Virus record (IMG/VR): IMGVR_UViG_3300042465_006949
Coordinates: 1-24,763 of that record
Source of the DNA: a virus
DNA length: 24,763 nucleotides
Direction: 5' to 3' (one strand)
Both the position numbers and the translations under genes were made by a program. Below the pieces are notes generated by a model that saw nothing but the letters and a program-made list of their open reading frames with translations, had not been told where the DNA came from and searched no databases. Below, one piece after another: positions 7,427-14,391 of this stretch; within the stretch, counting starts at the first letter, position 1, and the number at the start of each line of letters is the position of its first letter.

Positions 7427-8275
7427 ATGATTGAACAATTCCAACATAAAGCAACAAACTCCTTCATGCTGTGGTTTGATAACTACCTGCTCAAAAAAGG
7501 TGAAGCCTATTCCAATAAAAGCGGGGTATTTTATTACTATGCTGATGATCGACTCGATGACCGTTTCAAAGCTTTCGGCAGTCCATATAAACAATGGGTA
7601 AATGATTCATCTATAAGTGGAGCAGTTATTCCATCTGGAGTTTACATCAGTGGCAATTTTCAAACACGAAATTCTGGACTTCTTTTAGATTTCACCAATG
7701 GTCGAGCTTTAATTAGTGGCGCAGCTTCTACAACTACCGTTTCAGGCTCTTTTGCGGTAAAGGATTTCAATATTTACTTTACTAATGATAGCGAAGAAGA
7801 TTTAATCGTAGATAAAAAATATATACCCAACTCTCGTATTTTTTCGGAGGCAATATCTTATATTGAACCATATGATAATGTTGTTCCAGCGATTTTTCTA
7901 TCTAGTCAGTCAATAAATAATACTCCATTTTCTTTCGGCGGGGAAGATACTACTAAAATCCAAATGAAAGCGGTAGTAATATCGGAGAACTCTTATCAAC
8001 TCGACGGCGCAATGTCTGTTTTTGCAGACAGTTTAAATGAGGTTTTCCCAAGCATACCATTTTCAGGCAATCCTACTACTGAATATGGTGATATTAAAAA
8101 CGGTTCATATTCTTATGATTCATTAAAAAATCAATACAGTAGCGAACCATTATTCTTTATCGAAGATGTCGTGACATCTAAACTAAGCGATAAAGCGAGA
8201 AAGACCTTGGCAAACGATCTATTTGTTGGCTTTATTGATTTTGAGATCCACCAACAAAGGAATCCTCGTTCATAG
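7427..8275 (+). CDS. Putative tail terminator/tail-connector virion protein
   Basis: A 282-residue protein starting one base after the previous stop. The N-terminus (residues 1-45) holds FQHKATNSFMLWFDNYLL and YYYADDRLDDRF. The middle is a beta-rich Gly/Ser region (65-115: GVYISGNFQTRNSGLLLDF), and the C-terminus returns to helix (SKLSDKARKTLANDLFVGF). Its place just before the tail tube gene is where tail terminator or completion proteins usually lie. A clear family is not recognised; virion localisation is an inference from the operon. A T-rich non-coding stretch of 53 bases follows before the tail tube gene. Confidence 0.7.
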   Translation: MIEQFQHKATNSFMLWFDNYLLKKGEAYSNKSGVFYYYADDRLDDRFKAFGSPYKQWVNDSSISGAVIPSGVYISGNFQTRNSGLLLDFTNGRALISGAASTTTVSGSFAVKDFNIYFTNDSEEDLIVDKKYIPNSRIFSEAISYIEPYDNVVPAIFLSSQSINNTPFSFGGEDTTKIQMKAVVISENSYQLDGAMSVFADSLNEVFPSIPFSGNPTTEYGDIKNGSYSYDSLKNQYSSEPLFFIEDVVTSKLSDKARKTLANDLFVGFIDFEIHQQRNPRS

Positions 8276-8302
8276 TTTTTTTTTCTCTTTTTTTTATTGT
8301 TG

Positions 8303-8308
8303 ATGTAA
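8303..8308 (+). promoter_or_regulatory. Possible variant (ATGTAA) of the GTGTAA motif before the tail tube gene
   Basis: The 53-base gap contains T-tracts, then TTGATGTAAAG, then 20 bases to ATG 8329. It differs from GTGTAA by one base, and the distance is close to the 22 bases seen for the tape measure gene. It may give this abundant product its own transcript, but one mismatch in AT-rich DNA is weak evidence. Confidence 0.25.
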
Positions 8309-8328
8309 AGAAAGTAAAGATAACACTT

Positions 8329-9441
8329 ATGGCAAGAAATCGAATTATTTATCAATCGGAAGGCGTATACATCAGCAAAGAAGCTACCTCTACAGGTAGC
8401 GGTGATCACGCCCAGCTCGCTCGCGTTCAGTCAGCAAACTACAATTTCAACATCGCTCGTCAGGATGTTAACCAATATGGTGAGCTTGCGCGTATCGACT
8501 CTATCGTACTTGAATCTCCTACCGTGTCTTTTGACATGAGCTACTACATCACTGATGGGCAAAATGAAAGCGCTCTTGGTTTCTATGTTGCTACTGGCGC
8601 TCAAGCTTTTTCTCAGTTTCCATCTGGTCACGTTCAAGACGGAAGTGGAAGAAATCTTTATATTGTTACCAGTAGCGAAGGCACTGACCTTAACAACTTT
8701 ACTGGTGCATCCAGCTTGAGTGGTAAAGGTTGTATCGGCGTTGGTAACGCTTATCTCACCGATTACTCGATTGAATTGGCAGTAGGCAGTATTCCTACCG
8801 CAACCGTTAGCTTCGAAGGCTCCAACATGAATGCATTTACATTCAGCGGAACCAACTCTGGAACTTCAGTTGCTATCAACCAAGAGCTTGGAACTTCATT
8901 GGGCAGCACGATCCGTCTTAAAGAGCCTGACAGCTTCACTGGAGCTAACGTCATCACAGCTCTTCGCCCTGGTGATATCACCGTTAACTTTGGTATTTAC
9001 AGCGGCAGCGGTCTTATTTCTAAACTTGGTGGCAATGATGGCGTTCACCTTCAAAGCATGAGTTTGTCTCTGCCTCTTGGTAGAACTCCAATTGAGCGTC
9101 TTGGTTCTAAATTCGCCTACGCAAGAACAGTTGACTTTCCAGTAGTTTCCACCTTGACTCTCAATGGTGTTCAAAACGAAGTTGCTGGTGGAAACTTGGT
9201 TGACTTGGTTAATGCTAATCCTAAGCAAGATATCATCATCTCTGTTAAAAAACCTGGCTCTGATGTCCTTGCTGTTCAATACGTTGTAAAACGTACTCAG
9301 CTTGATTCTGCTAGTGTTTCTAGCTCGATTGGTTCGAACAAAACTGTTGACTTTACCTTCTCTACTCAAATCGGTGGCTCTAATGACACTGACAACGGTA
9401 TTCAAATGAGTGGTAGCTTTACAGAGACACCTTTCTCGTAA
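8329..9441 (+). CDS. Major tail tube protein (tail-tube-like)
   Basis: A 370-residue beta-rich protein, starting MARNRIIYQS. It has alternating strands such as DSIVLESPTVSFDMSYYITD (57-76), YLTDYSIELAVGSIPTATVS (145-164) and MSLSLPLGRTPIERLG (near 245), the pattern of phage tail tube subunits. The internal architecture recurs in the product at 23408-24250: a strand pair ending T-A-T-[VM]-S, then later a serine/leucine-rich strand with an arginine. It is the last gene of the rightward block and is followed by a strong terminator. Codon use is clearly different from the tape measure gene (many C-ending codons, CGT/CGC for Arg), as in the capsid gene, which fits a highly expressed structural subunit. 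Confidence 0.75.
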   Translation: MARNRIIYQSEGVYISKEATSTGSGDHAQLARVQSANYNFNIARQDVNQYGELARIDSIVLESPTVSFDMSYYITDGQNESALGFYVATGAQAFSQFPSGHVQDGSGRNLYIVTSSEGTDLNNFTGASSLSGKGCIGVGNAYLTDYSIELAVGSIPTATVSFEGSNMNAFTFSGTNSGTSVAINQELGTSLGSTIRLKEPDSFTGANVITALRPGDITVNFGIYSGSGLISKLGGNDGVHLQSMSLSLPLGRTPIERLGSKFAYARTVDFPVVSTLTLNGVQNEVAGGNLVDLVNANPKQDIIISVKKPGSDVLAVQYVVKRTQLDSASVSSSIGSNKTVDFTFSTQIGGSNDTDNGIQMSGSFTETPFS

Positions 9442-9463
9442 GCTGTCTTAATAACATTAAACT

Positions 9464-9494
9464 AAAAAGGCGCTGTGAAAACAGCGCCTTTTTT
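9464..9494. terminator. Bidirectional rho-independent terminator between convergent blocks
   Basis: A perfect 13-base-pair inverted repeat AAAAAGGCGCTGT / ACAGCGCCTTTTT closes a GAAA tetraloop (9477-9480). The GC core is flanked by A and T tracts, so it gives a U-tract on both strands. It sits 23 bases after the tail tube stop and 19 bases before the stop codon end of the convergent connector gene at 9513. Confidence 0.95.
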
Positions 9495-9512
9495 ATTATC
9501 TATATCGTTTGT

Positions 9513-9992
9513 TTATAGGAAGGTATTATAATCAGCAATGGTTAACACACCGTCCACTTCTAATCCCCCCAACTGTAAAGGCTCAGACTGATACATGTTA
9601 TATTGATGAGCGAGCTTATCAATTTTGATTTCAGATTCTTCCGCCAAAGACTTGTATACTTTTGATACTTCGTTCTTGTTTGTAAAAGTAACGGAGCTAT
9701 TTCCATCGCGTAAGGAGAGAATATCAGAACCGTCTGTATTACCGACTAATCCTTTTAACGCATTGCGAGATTGTTTGCGGTAATAGTTCGACATATACAT
9801 CTCTTTATAAATAGCTTGAGACTCTTGATCTAGCGGAGCATTTGTCCCGCTGTAAGATGTATTGATGCGCGTATTCAACAGTCCCAAATTAGCATCGAGC
9901 CACGCTTCAATATAAGAGCGAGGTACGTTGCCAGTGTCTCCGTCGAATTCTGTTTGAAAAATTTTGGTTGCTAAACCACTTAATGTACTCAT
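9513..9992 (-). CDS. Putative head-tail connector (adaptor) protein
   Basis: A 159-residue helical protein, MSTLSGLATKIFQTEF at the N-terminus. SYIEAWLDANLGLLNTRI (27-44) and IYKEMYMSNYYRKQSRNALKG (62-82) are helices, followed by a short loop with SLRDGNSSVTFTNKNEVSK and a last helix EIKIDKLAHQYNMYQ. A helical bundle with a conserved RDGxxSVT segment is typical of connector/adaptor proteins that bind under the portal. It ends the leftward head block, just before the terminator. It has its own GTGTAA motif 8 bases before the ATG, so it may be transcribed separately from the gene before it. The family call is by resemblance. Confidence 0.65.
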   Translation of the reverse strand: MSTLSGLATKIFQTEFDGDTGNVPRSYIEAWLDANLGLLNTRINTSYSGTNAPLDQESQAIYKEMYMSNYYRKQSRNALKGLVGNTDGSDILSLRDGNSSVTFTNKNEVSKVYKSLAEESEIKIDKLAHQYNMYQSEPLQLGGLEVDGVLTIADYNTFL

Positions 9993-10000
9993 GTATTCTT

Positions 10001-10006
10001 TTACAC
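10001..10006 (-). promoter_or_regulatory. GTGTAA motif upstream of the connector gene
   Basis: The minus strand reads AAGTGTAA, then 8 bases (AAGAATAC), then ATG 9992. The motif lies directly after the stop codon of the preceding gene, so it has been fitted into a 14-base gap. Spacing is the same as for the rightward gene at 6365. Confidence 0.6.
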
Positions 10007-10456
10007 TTAGTTATCAAGCAGCTTCAATAATTGTTTGTGCTTAGGATTATTGTGATCAATTACAAACGACTGTACAGCGCTTGGCATAATGTTGCGGCGG
10101 CTATTGCGTGTATAAGCAGTAAACTCTCTAATAAGACTCTTCTTTAGAATTGGTTTTTCGTGATATGGATTAGTTCCAATTTTTGAAGCTAATTTCTGCA
10201 TATCTGATAAAGACATTTCTGCGAGGTTCTGTTCAAAAATTTCCAGTTCATTTGTGCCGAATGGACTAATTTGACTCACTCCCAGCAGCACTTCCAACTC
10301 TCTCATTTTATCAGTGAACTCTGGAGTTCCGACCAAGCCAGAAGCTTTCATTTCTTCGATCTCTTGAATTAGTGTTTTCTTACCAGTATTGGCGATTGAT
10401 TCAGAGATCTCTTCTTGAATCATGCCATTTGCTTCTTCTGTAATTTTTTCATGCAT
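10007..10456 (-). CDS. Hypothetical protein downstream of the capsid gene
   Basis: A 149-residue, largely helical, charged protein (residues 1-60 acidic, with LIQEIEEMKASGLVGTPEF; C-terminal third basic, with KKSLIREFTAYTRNSRRN). No family is recognised. It lies between two terminator hairpins behind the capsid gene and the connector gene. It is therefore probably virion- or assembly-related, expressed at a lower level than the capsid protein. The start ATG 10456 follows CTATAAAGT; there is no Shine-Dalgarno. Confidence 0.7.
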   Translation of the reverse strand: MHEKITEEANGMIQEEISESIANTGKKTLIQEIEEMKASGLVGTPEFTDKMRELEVLLGVSQISPFGTNELEIFEQNLAEMSLSDMQKLASKIGTNPYHEKPILKKSLIREFTAYTRNSRRNIMPSAVQSFVIDHNNPKHKQLLKLLDN

Positions 10457-10489
10457 ACTTTATAGTAATATTTAAATGTTAAATTTAAA

Positions 10490-10535
10490 CAAAAAAATAC
10501 CCACCTGGTGCGCATCGTAGAGAGGCGTGGTGGGT
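10490..10535 (-). terminator. Second terminator-like hairpin after the capsid gene
   Basis: On the minus strand ACCCACC (10535-10529) can pair with GGTGGGT (10505-10499) around a 23-base loop and is followed by A then seven T. The loop is long for a simple terminator, so it may hold other structure. It is the second hairpin in tandem with that at 10541-10570. Confidence 0.55.
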
Positions 10536-10540
10536 CTGCT

Positions 10541-10570
10541 TTTTAAAAGCTGGGGGCGCGAACCCCCAGC
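10541..10570 (-). terminator. Terminator or attenuator directly after the capsid gene
   Basis: GCTGGGGG / CCCCCAGC form an 8-base-pair GC-rich stem with a 6-base loop (10549-10570), eight bases after the capsid stop codon. On the minus strand it is followed by TTTTAAAA. It would end or reduce transcription after the capsid gene and stabilise that mRNA's 3' end. Confidence 0.8.
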
Positions 10571-10578
10571 TGAATCTA

Positions 10579-11721
10579 TTAAGAAAGTCCTGAGACAATC
10601 TTGCCAACTAGAGCGCGGGTATCGAGAACCATACGACCTTCTTCGAGCGAGCCGAAGTAGCCGATTTTGTTCTGACGAACGCTGTATTGATCATCGGCGG
10701 TCAGAGAGAACTCCGAACCATTTTCCGAATCGACAGCAACCGCACGAATCAGGGATTCGCGATTACGATCAAGACCAATGATGATCTCTTCGTTAGCACC
10801 ATCGAAGACGGCGGAGTTGCCACCAGCAGCGTTGGTGTATGCAGTCGAACCAGCGACAGTATCAAAGATGCTGTTGAAGCGTTGACCACGACCAAGCTCA
10901 TTGATTTCCATGATAGCCACACCATAAAACTCAGGAATACCTGCGGAGTTATAGATAGCGCTTCTCATGTCTTCAGGAGCGGCAATACCATCGGCAGGGG
11001 AACCACCAGCAGGTGAGCCTTTAGTATTGATTGGGTTGTAAGCCATAGAACGAAGCTCTTGAACAACTTCAGGAGATACGATGATGTCTGTAAGACCACG
11101 ACCTTGACGAGCGTCTGGAGTACCACCAAGCCAAGAAGTGTTAACACGCTTAGCGAGAGTGAATAGCTCATTCAAGTCAGCCAAGAGGAAACGACCATTG
11201 GTATTAGCACGTTGAACGTGTTTTTTGCCATTGGTTTGAGCAGCTGCAAGCGCTCCAAGAAGGAGGTTAGCAGAAGTTTTTTCTTGTTTGAAAAGGATTT
11301 CTTGAGCAAGACGAGTGAAGGTTTTGCTGATTACATCCAAGCGGCTTTTAGCTGCATAGCGCTTATCGAAGCTCAGTGCGGAATCAAGAGTATACGTGTG
11401 GATCTTCATTTCAGAAACAGTAGGAAGTACTTGGTTCTGAGGAAGACCACCAGCAGCGCTTTGGCTATAAACTTCGATATAGTCTTCGGCATTAACATCA
11501 TAATAGAGGTCGAGCGGAATGCTAGGATTGTCATCGGCATTGAATTGCAGAGAGGTGAACAAGTTGCTCAGAGTAGGAGCGTTGTTGATCACTTCAGCCA
11601 ATACAGGACCGATAAACTCAGCGAGTGCAACTTGTGCTTCAGTCGCGATAGCGCGATTTTTAGAAGCCATAGCCTTCACAAGCTCGATTTGTTCTGGAGT
11701 TCTTTTAAGGGTAATTTTCAT
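10579..11721 (-). CDS. Major capsid protein (HK97-fold type)
   Basis: A 380-residue protein. The features and order fit an HK97-like capsid subunit: a helical N-terminal region (1-50), an E-loop-like beta segment (SIPLDLYYDVNAEDYIEVYS, 68-87), a long spine-helix region (ISKTFTRLAQEILFKQEKTSANLLLGALAA, about 131-160) and a P/A-domain section with LTDIIVSPEVVQELRSMAYN and FYGVAIMEINELG. It follows portal, protease/scaffold and decoration genes in canonical order and is followed at once by a strong hairpin terminator. Codon choice is enriched in C-ending and CGT/GGT codons relative to the tape measure and chaperone genes, as for a very highly expressed gene. No N-terminal prohead-protease site could be assigned by eye. 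Confidence 0.88.
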   Translation of the reverse strand: MKITLKRTPEQIELVKAMASKNRAIATEAQVALAEFIGPVLAEVINNAPTLSNLFTSLQFNADDNPSIPLDLYYDVNAEDYIEVYSQSAAGGLPQNQVLPTVSEMKIHTYTLDSALSFDKRYAAKSRLDVISKTFTRLAQEILFKQEKTSANLLLGALAAAQTNGKKHVQRANTNGRFLLADLNELFTLAKRVNTSWLGGTPDARQGRGLTDIIVSPEVVQELRSMAYNPINTKGSPAGGSPADGIAAPEDMRSAIYNSAGIPEFYGVAIMEINELGRGQRFNSIFDTVAGSTAYTNAAGGNSAVFDGANEEIIIGLDRNRESLIRAVAVDSENGSEFSLTADDQYSVRQNKIGYFGSLEEGRMVLDTRALVGKIVSGLS

Positions 11722-11742
11722 GTGATTGTTTTCTAAGTTAGA

Positions 11743-12381
11743 TTAGAGACCCAAGTAAACCATGGCGTAACTGCCAGTTAGAGGATCTGAAAGATTCGCG
11801 GTTGAAACGCTAGCTGTGCGTGAGCCAGTAGCCAAAACCGAACCAATTTTGTTTGCATCAGCATTCGTGCAACCAGTGACTTTGCCACTCACACCACTAG
11901 GGAGTTTGATGCCAGAACCGATTCCTGGTACAACAGAACCAGCGAAGGCGGAAGCAGCAAGAGTGAATACACCACGTTTAACAACGGGAACTGATTGACC
12001 AGGAAGCATGCACATCAACTCTTCAGCTTTTTGCGGATAGTAGAGAAGTTTTTCGCCGTTTTCGTCGAACTTAGCTGTCTGACGGAGAGTCATGCCGATA
12101 AGAGCATCACCCGAAGTAGCAGGTTTGAGCGAGAGGGATACGCGAGGATATTGATTAACTCCAACGTGTGGATAGGTAGTTTTGCCGAGGTAGGAATCAT
12201 AAGCGCTGTCATACACGATTGTATCAATGTTGAGGTTGCCAGATTCTACAGTAACGAATACTCCTGCATCGCCATTTCCGCTGTCGGTAACAGATTCATT
12301 AATGAATCCAGTACCCATAGCGAACATGTTGATAACATCAGTTTCGTTATATTGTCTGAATGGTAGGGTTCTAAGTGCCAT
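11743..12381 (-). CDS. Putative head decoration/stabilisation protein
   Basis: A 212-residue beta-rich protein with Gly/Ser/Ala-rich composition and few charged residues (GVFVTVESGNLNIDTIVYDS near 41-60; SAFAGSVVPGIGSGIKLPSG near 145-164; C-terminal SYAMVYLGL). It is encoded between the scaffold and the capsid gene, the usual place for head decoration proteins. Codon use resembles the capsid gene, implying high copy number. The 5' side is unusual: a 12-base tandem repeat fills its leader, and there is no Shine-Dalgarno. Family not recognised with certainty. Confidence 0.65.
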   Translation of the reverse strand: MALRTLPFRQYNETDVINMFAMGTGFINESVTDSGNGDAGVFVTVESGNLNIDTIVYDSAYDSYLGKTTYPHVGVNQYPRVSLSLKPATSGDALIGMTLRQTAKFDENGEKLLYYPQKAEELMCMLPGQSVPVVKRGVFTLAASAFAGSVVPGIGSGIKLPSGVSGKVTGCTNADANKIGSVLATGSRTASVSTANLSDPLTGSYAMVYLGL

Positions 12382-12387
12382 ATATTT

Positions 12388-12419
12388 TGTTTATTAGATT
12401 GTTTATTAGATTGTTTATT
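12388..12419. repeat. 12-base tandem repeat in the leader of the decoration-like gene
   Basis: The unit TGTTTATTAGAT occurs twice in full (12388-12399, 12400-12411) plus eight bases of a third. It lies between the stop of the scaffold gene and the ATG at 12381. On the coding strand it reads ATCTAATAAACA, an unstructured A-rich leader that may favour ribosome loading. Confidence 0.9.
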
Positions 12420-12427
12420 GTTTGAGA

Positions 12428-13117
12428 TTAGGAAATTACGATATTGTCTCTGCTAAATGCACTAGCAAATTTGTCTCTGAAAGATGCTGGTTTTTGTGAT
12501 TGAGCTTCGTTATTATTTGGAATTGTGACTTCAGAAGCTTTTGCATTGTCCAAAGCTTCTTGTGCCAATTCTTCTGCTGTTTTAGTTTCAGAAGCATTCG
12601 ATACAGAAATTTTCTTAGCGACTTCTTCGTCGATACGAGCTTGAATTTGTTTTTCGAAAGCTGCTTTAGACTCTTTGTTTTTGTGTCTCCACATAACAGC
12701 AAGTTTTTCTTCATAAGAAGCGAAAGCTTCGTCCGACTTATCGAGTTCTTTCAAATCGGCAGCAAGTACTTTGCGATCTTCGTCTTCAAGTTCATAGACT
12801 TGGTCGATAGCTTCCATACGAGTATTGAAACAAGCAACAGCTTCTTCTTGTTTTTTGAAGTTTTCGAACTCTTCGAGTTTCTCCTGAGCGGCTTTCATTT
12901 CGTCTTCCATTTTTTTCATGGATTTTTTCATTTCTTCTTTTTCCTTAGCCATTTCTTCTTTTTCTTTTTCGGCTTTGGTCATAGAATCACGGTATTCTCC
13001 GTCTTTCTTTTTAATTGCTTCCGCAAAGGTCTGTGTCATATTAGCAACAGCTTCTTCGGAAAATTTCTTTTCGATAAGTAAGCCTTTCAGTTCTGCAAGA
13101 ATTTGTTCAATATCCAT
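12428..13117 (-). CDS. Possible internally initiated scaffold protein (nested, in frame)
   Basis: ATG 13117-13115 follows AAAAAAGAAACTAAT in the same frame as the 519-residue fusion and would give a 229-residue protein that is exactly the coiled-coil scaffold half, without the protease. A-rich upstream sequence is like that of normal starts here. Supporting parallel: nested scaffold genes inside protease genes are known in lambda and relatives. There is no GTGTAA motif at this start. It is an inference. Confidence 0.4.
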   Translation of the reverse strand: MDIEQILAELKGLLIEKKFSEEAVANMTQTFAEAIKKKDGEYRDSMTKAEKEKEEMAKEKEEMKKSMKKMEDEMKAAQEKLEEFENFKKQEEAVACFNTRMEAIDQVYELEDEDRKVLAADLKELDKSDEAFASYEEKLAVMWRHKNKESKAAFEKQIQARIDEEVAKKISVSNASETKTAEELAQEALDNAKASEVTIPNNNEAQSQKPASFRDKFASAFSRDNIVIS

Positions 13118-13987
13118 ATTAGTTTCTTTTTTGTTTTTTACATCATCATTCTCCAAATGTGAAATAAAAGCGTTATTTTTTTTAGATAAAATATTATTTT
13201 TAATATCAAAATACACTTTCGCATCTCTTTTATCTTTAAAAGTGATACTATTCGAGTTCGTATTTTCAGAATACAAGCCTCTTACATCTGCTGCTGGTTT
13301 AGTTGTGAAACCAATACCGAGCGGGAAAATTTCTCCTTTGAGTAGTCTATAAACTTTATCACCATTTTTGGTATAGCCAGCTCCACCGTAAGCTTTAAGC
13401 AAAGGTCTGAATTCATCCATGTGCTTTTCATTAATCAACTCTCCATCTTTAAGATCCCTGCCACCAACAACAATATCGTATTTGCTAAATCCAACTTCCC
13501 AACTTGCGGAAATTGATTGATACATAGTGTCTGATGGATCTACTGAACGCTCAATAAGATTTGCAAAATCTTTATTAATTTGTTTATAAACAACCGCGCC
13601 CAATGCGATATTAAACGGATCGGTCATTCCGCTTACTTCTTCAGCAGTCAAAATTTTGCTAGCATCATTGTACTCGCTAAATCCAGCGCTTATAATATGA
13701 CCAACAATATTTTCTTTTTTGTGTTCAATGTTGGTTGGTTTGTGGATGAAGTTTTTAGTTATTTCGCTAGCAAGAGACGCACTAATTCCATCATCGTTTT
13801 TGTTGAATTGATTAACTACTGCCGCATTGAATGCAACGCCAAGCAAATCAATGTTCTGAGAGAAGTCGATGTCTTTAGGTAAAAAATCTTTTAAATTAGA
13901 CAAAGAAGCTTGCGATACATTAAACTCATCTCCCGACTTGCAGGAGATGATTGGAGCTGTAAATTCAGAACGATATAAATATTTCAT
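12428..13987 (-). CDS. Prohead protease fused to scaffold (core) protein
   Basis: A 519-residue two-part protein. Residues 1-240 look like a herpesvirus-assemblin-type prohead protease: NIEHKKENIVGHIISAGFS (86-104) supplies a candidate catalytic His (H89), and YQSISASWEVGF (156-167) a candidate Ser (S158 or S160). Residues 291-519 are a highly charged coiled coil (KEKEEMAKEKEEMKKSMKKM near 340-360) with an unstructured Ala/Asn-rich end, typical of scaffold. Protease-scaffold fusions direct capsid assembly and are then degraded. An internal ATG (M291, 13117) opens the scaffold half after an A-rich stretch and could yield free scaffold, as with lambda C/Nu3. It lies between portal/acidic protein and decoration/capsid genes. 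The catalytic residues are assigned by eye. Confidence 0.8.
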   Translation of the reverse strand: MKYLYRSEFTAPIISCKSGDEFNVSQASLSNLKDFLPKDIDFSQNIDLLGVAFNAAVVNQFNKNDDGISASLASEITKNFIHKPTNIEHKKENIVGHIISAGFSEYNDASKILTAEEVSGMTDPFNIALGAVVYKQINKDFANLIERSVDPSDTMYQSISASWEVGFSKYDIVVGGRDLKDGELINEKHMDEFRPLLKAYGGAGYTKNGDKVYRLLKGEIFPLGIGFTTKPAADVRGLYSENTNSNSITFKDKRDAKVYFDIKNNILSKKNNAFISHLENDDVKNKKETNMDIEQILAELKGLLIEKKFSEEAVANMTQTFAEAIKKKDGEYRDSMTKAEKEKEEMAKEKEEMKKSMKKMEDEMKAAQEKLEEFENFKKQEEAVACFNTRMEAIDQVYELEDEDRKVLAADLKELDKSDEAFASYEEKLAVMWRHKNKESKAAFEKQIQARIDEEVAKKISVSNASETKTAEELAQEALDNAKASEVTIPNNNEAQSQKPASFRDKFASAFSRDNIVIS

Positions 13988-13995
13988 ATTTAAAA

Positions 13996-14391
13996 TTAAT
14001 CTTCTGCTTCTTCCATTTTCTCTTCTTTTTCAGTTTCTTTATTTTCATGAGAAGCTGGATCGGAAGATTTGTCCATTTTTTTAAGAATGGCTTTTTGAAG
14101 AGCTAGTGGAAGTTTTTTTTGCCCTGGTGTCAATTCTCCAGAATCACTTTTTTCCATAAGCATTGATTTCATTTTATCAAATTGCATTGCACAAGCCTTC
14201 ATGGTTGATTGATCATCCATATCTGTAGTATCAATAAGAGCTTTGTCATCTGATGCGCATGTACTCATGAATGATTTATACATTTCAGCTTTCGCATATG
14301 TCATTTTGCCAATGGATACTTGAATTTCTCTGTTTTTAACTTCCACTATTTTTTCAAGTGGCACTTTAACGTCTTCTGGATTAATTTTCAT
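13996..14391 (-). CDS. Small acidic prohead-core-like protein
   Basis: A 131-residue protein whose last 30 residues are an acidic/lysine tail (HENKETEKEEKMEEAED). The middle is methionine-rich and helical (MKACAMQFDKMKSMLMEK). It overlaps the portal stop by 11 bases and precedes the protease-scaffold gene. The same gene position in T4-like phages holds the small charged prohead core proteins (gp67/gp68), so a core role is suggested by position and composition only. Confidence 0.7.
   Translation of the reverse strand: MKINPEDVKVPLEKIVEVKNREIQVSIGKMTYAKAEMYKSFMSTCASDDKALIDTTDMDDQSTMKACAMQFDKMKSMLMEKSDSGELTPGQKKLPLALQKAILKKMDKSSDPASHENKETEKEEKMEEAED

Noticed and set aside
8896-9405. Leftward frame of 169 codons across the tail tube gene
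   Set aside because: It lies entirely antisense to a clear virion gene, has no start signal and no recognisable pattern.
12500-13081. Rightward frame of 193 codons, extremely Phe-rich
   Set aside because: It is the antisense shadow of the Lys/Glu-rich scaffold coiled coil; AAG/GAA codons read backwards give CTT/TTC.
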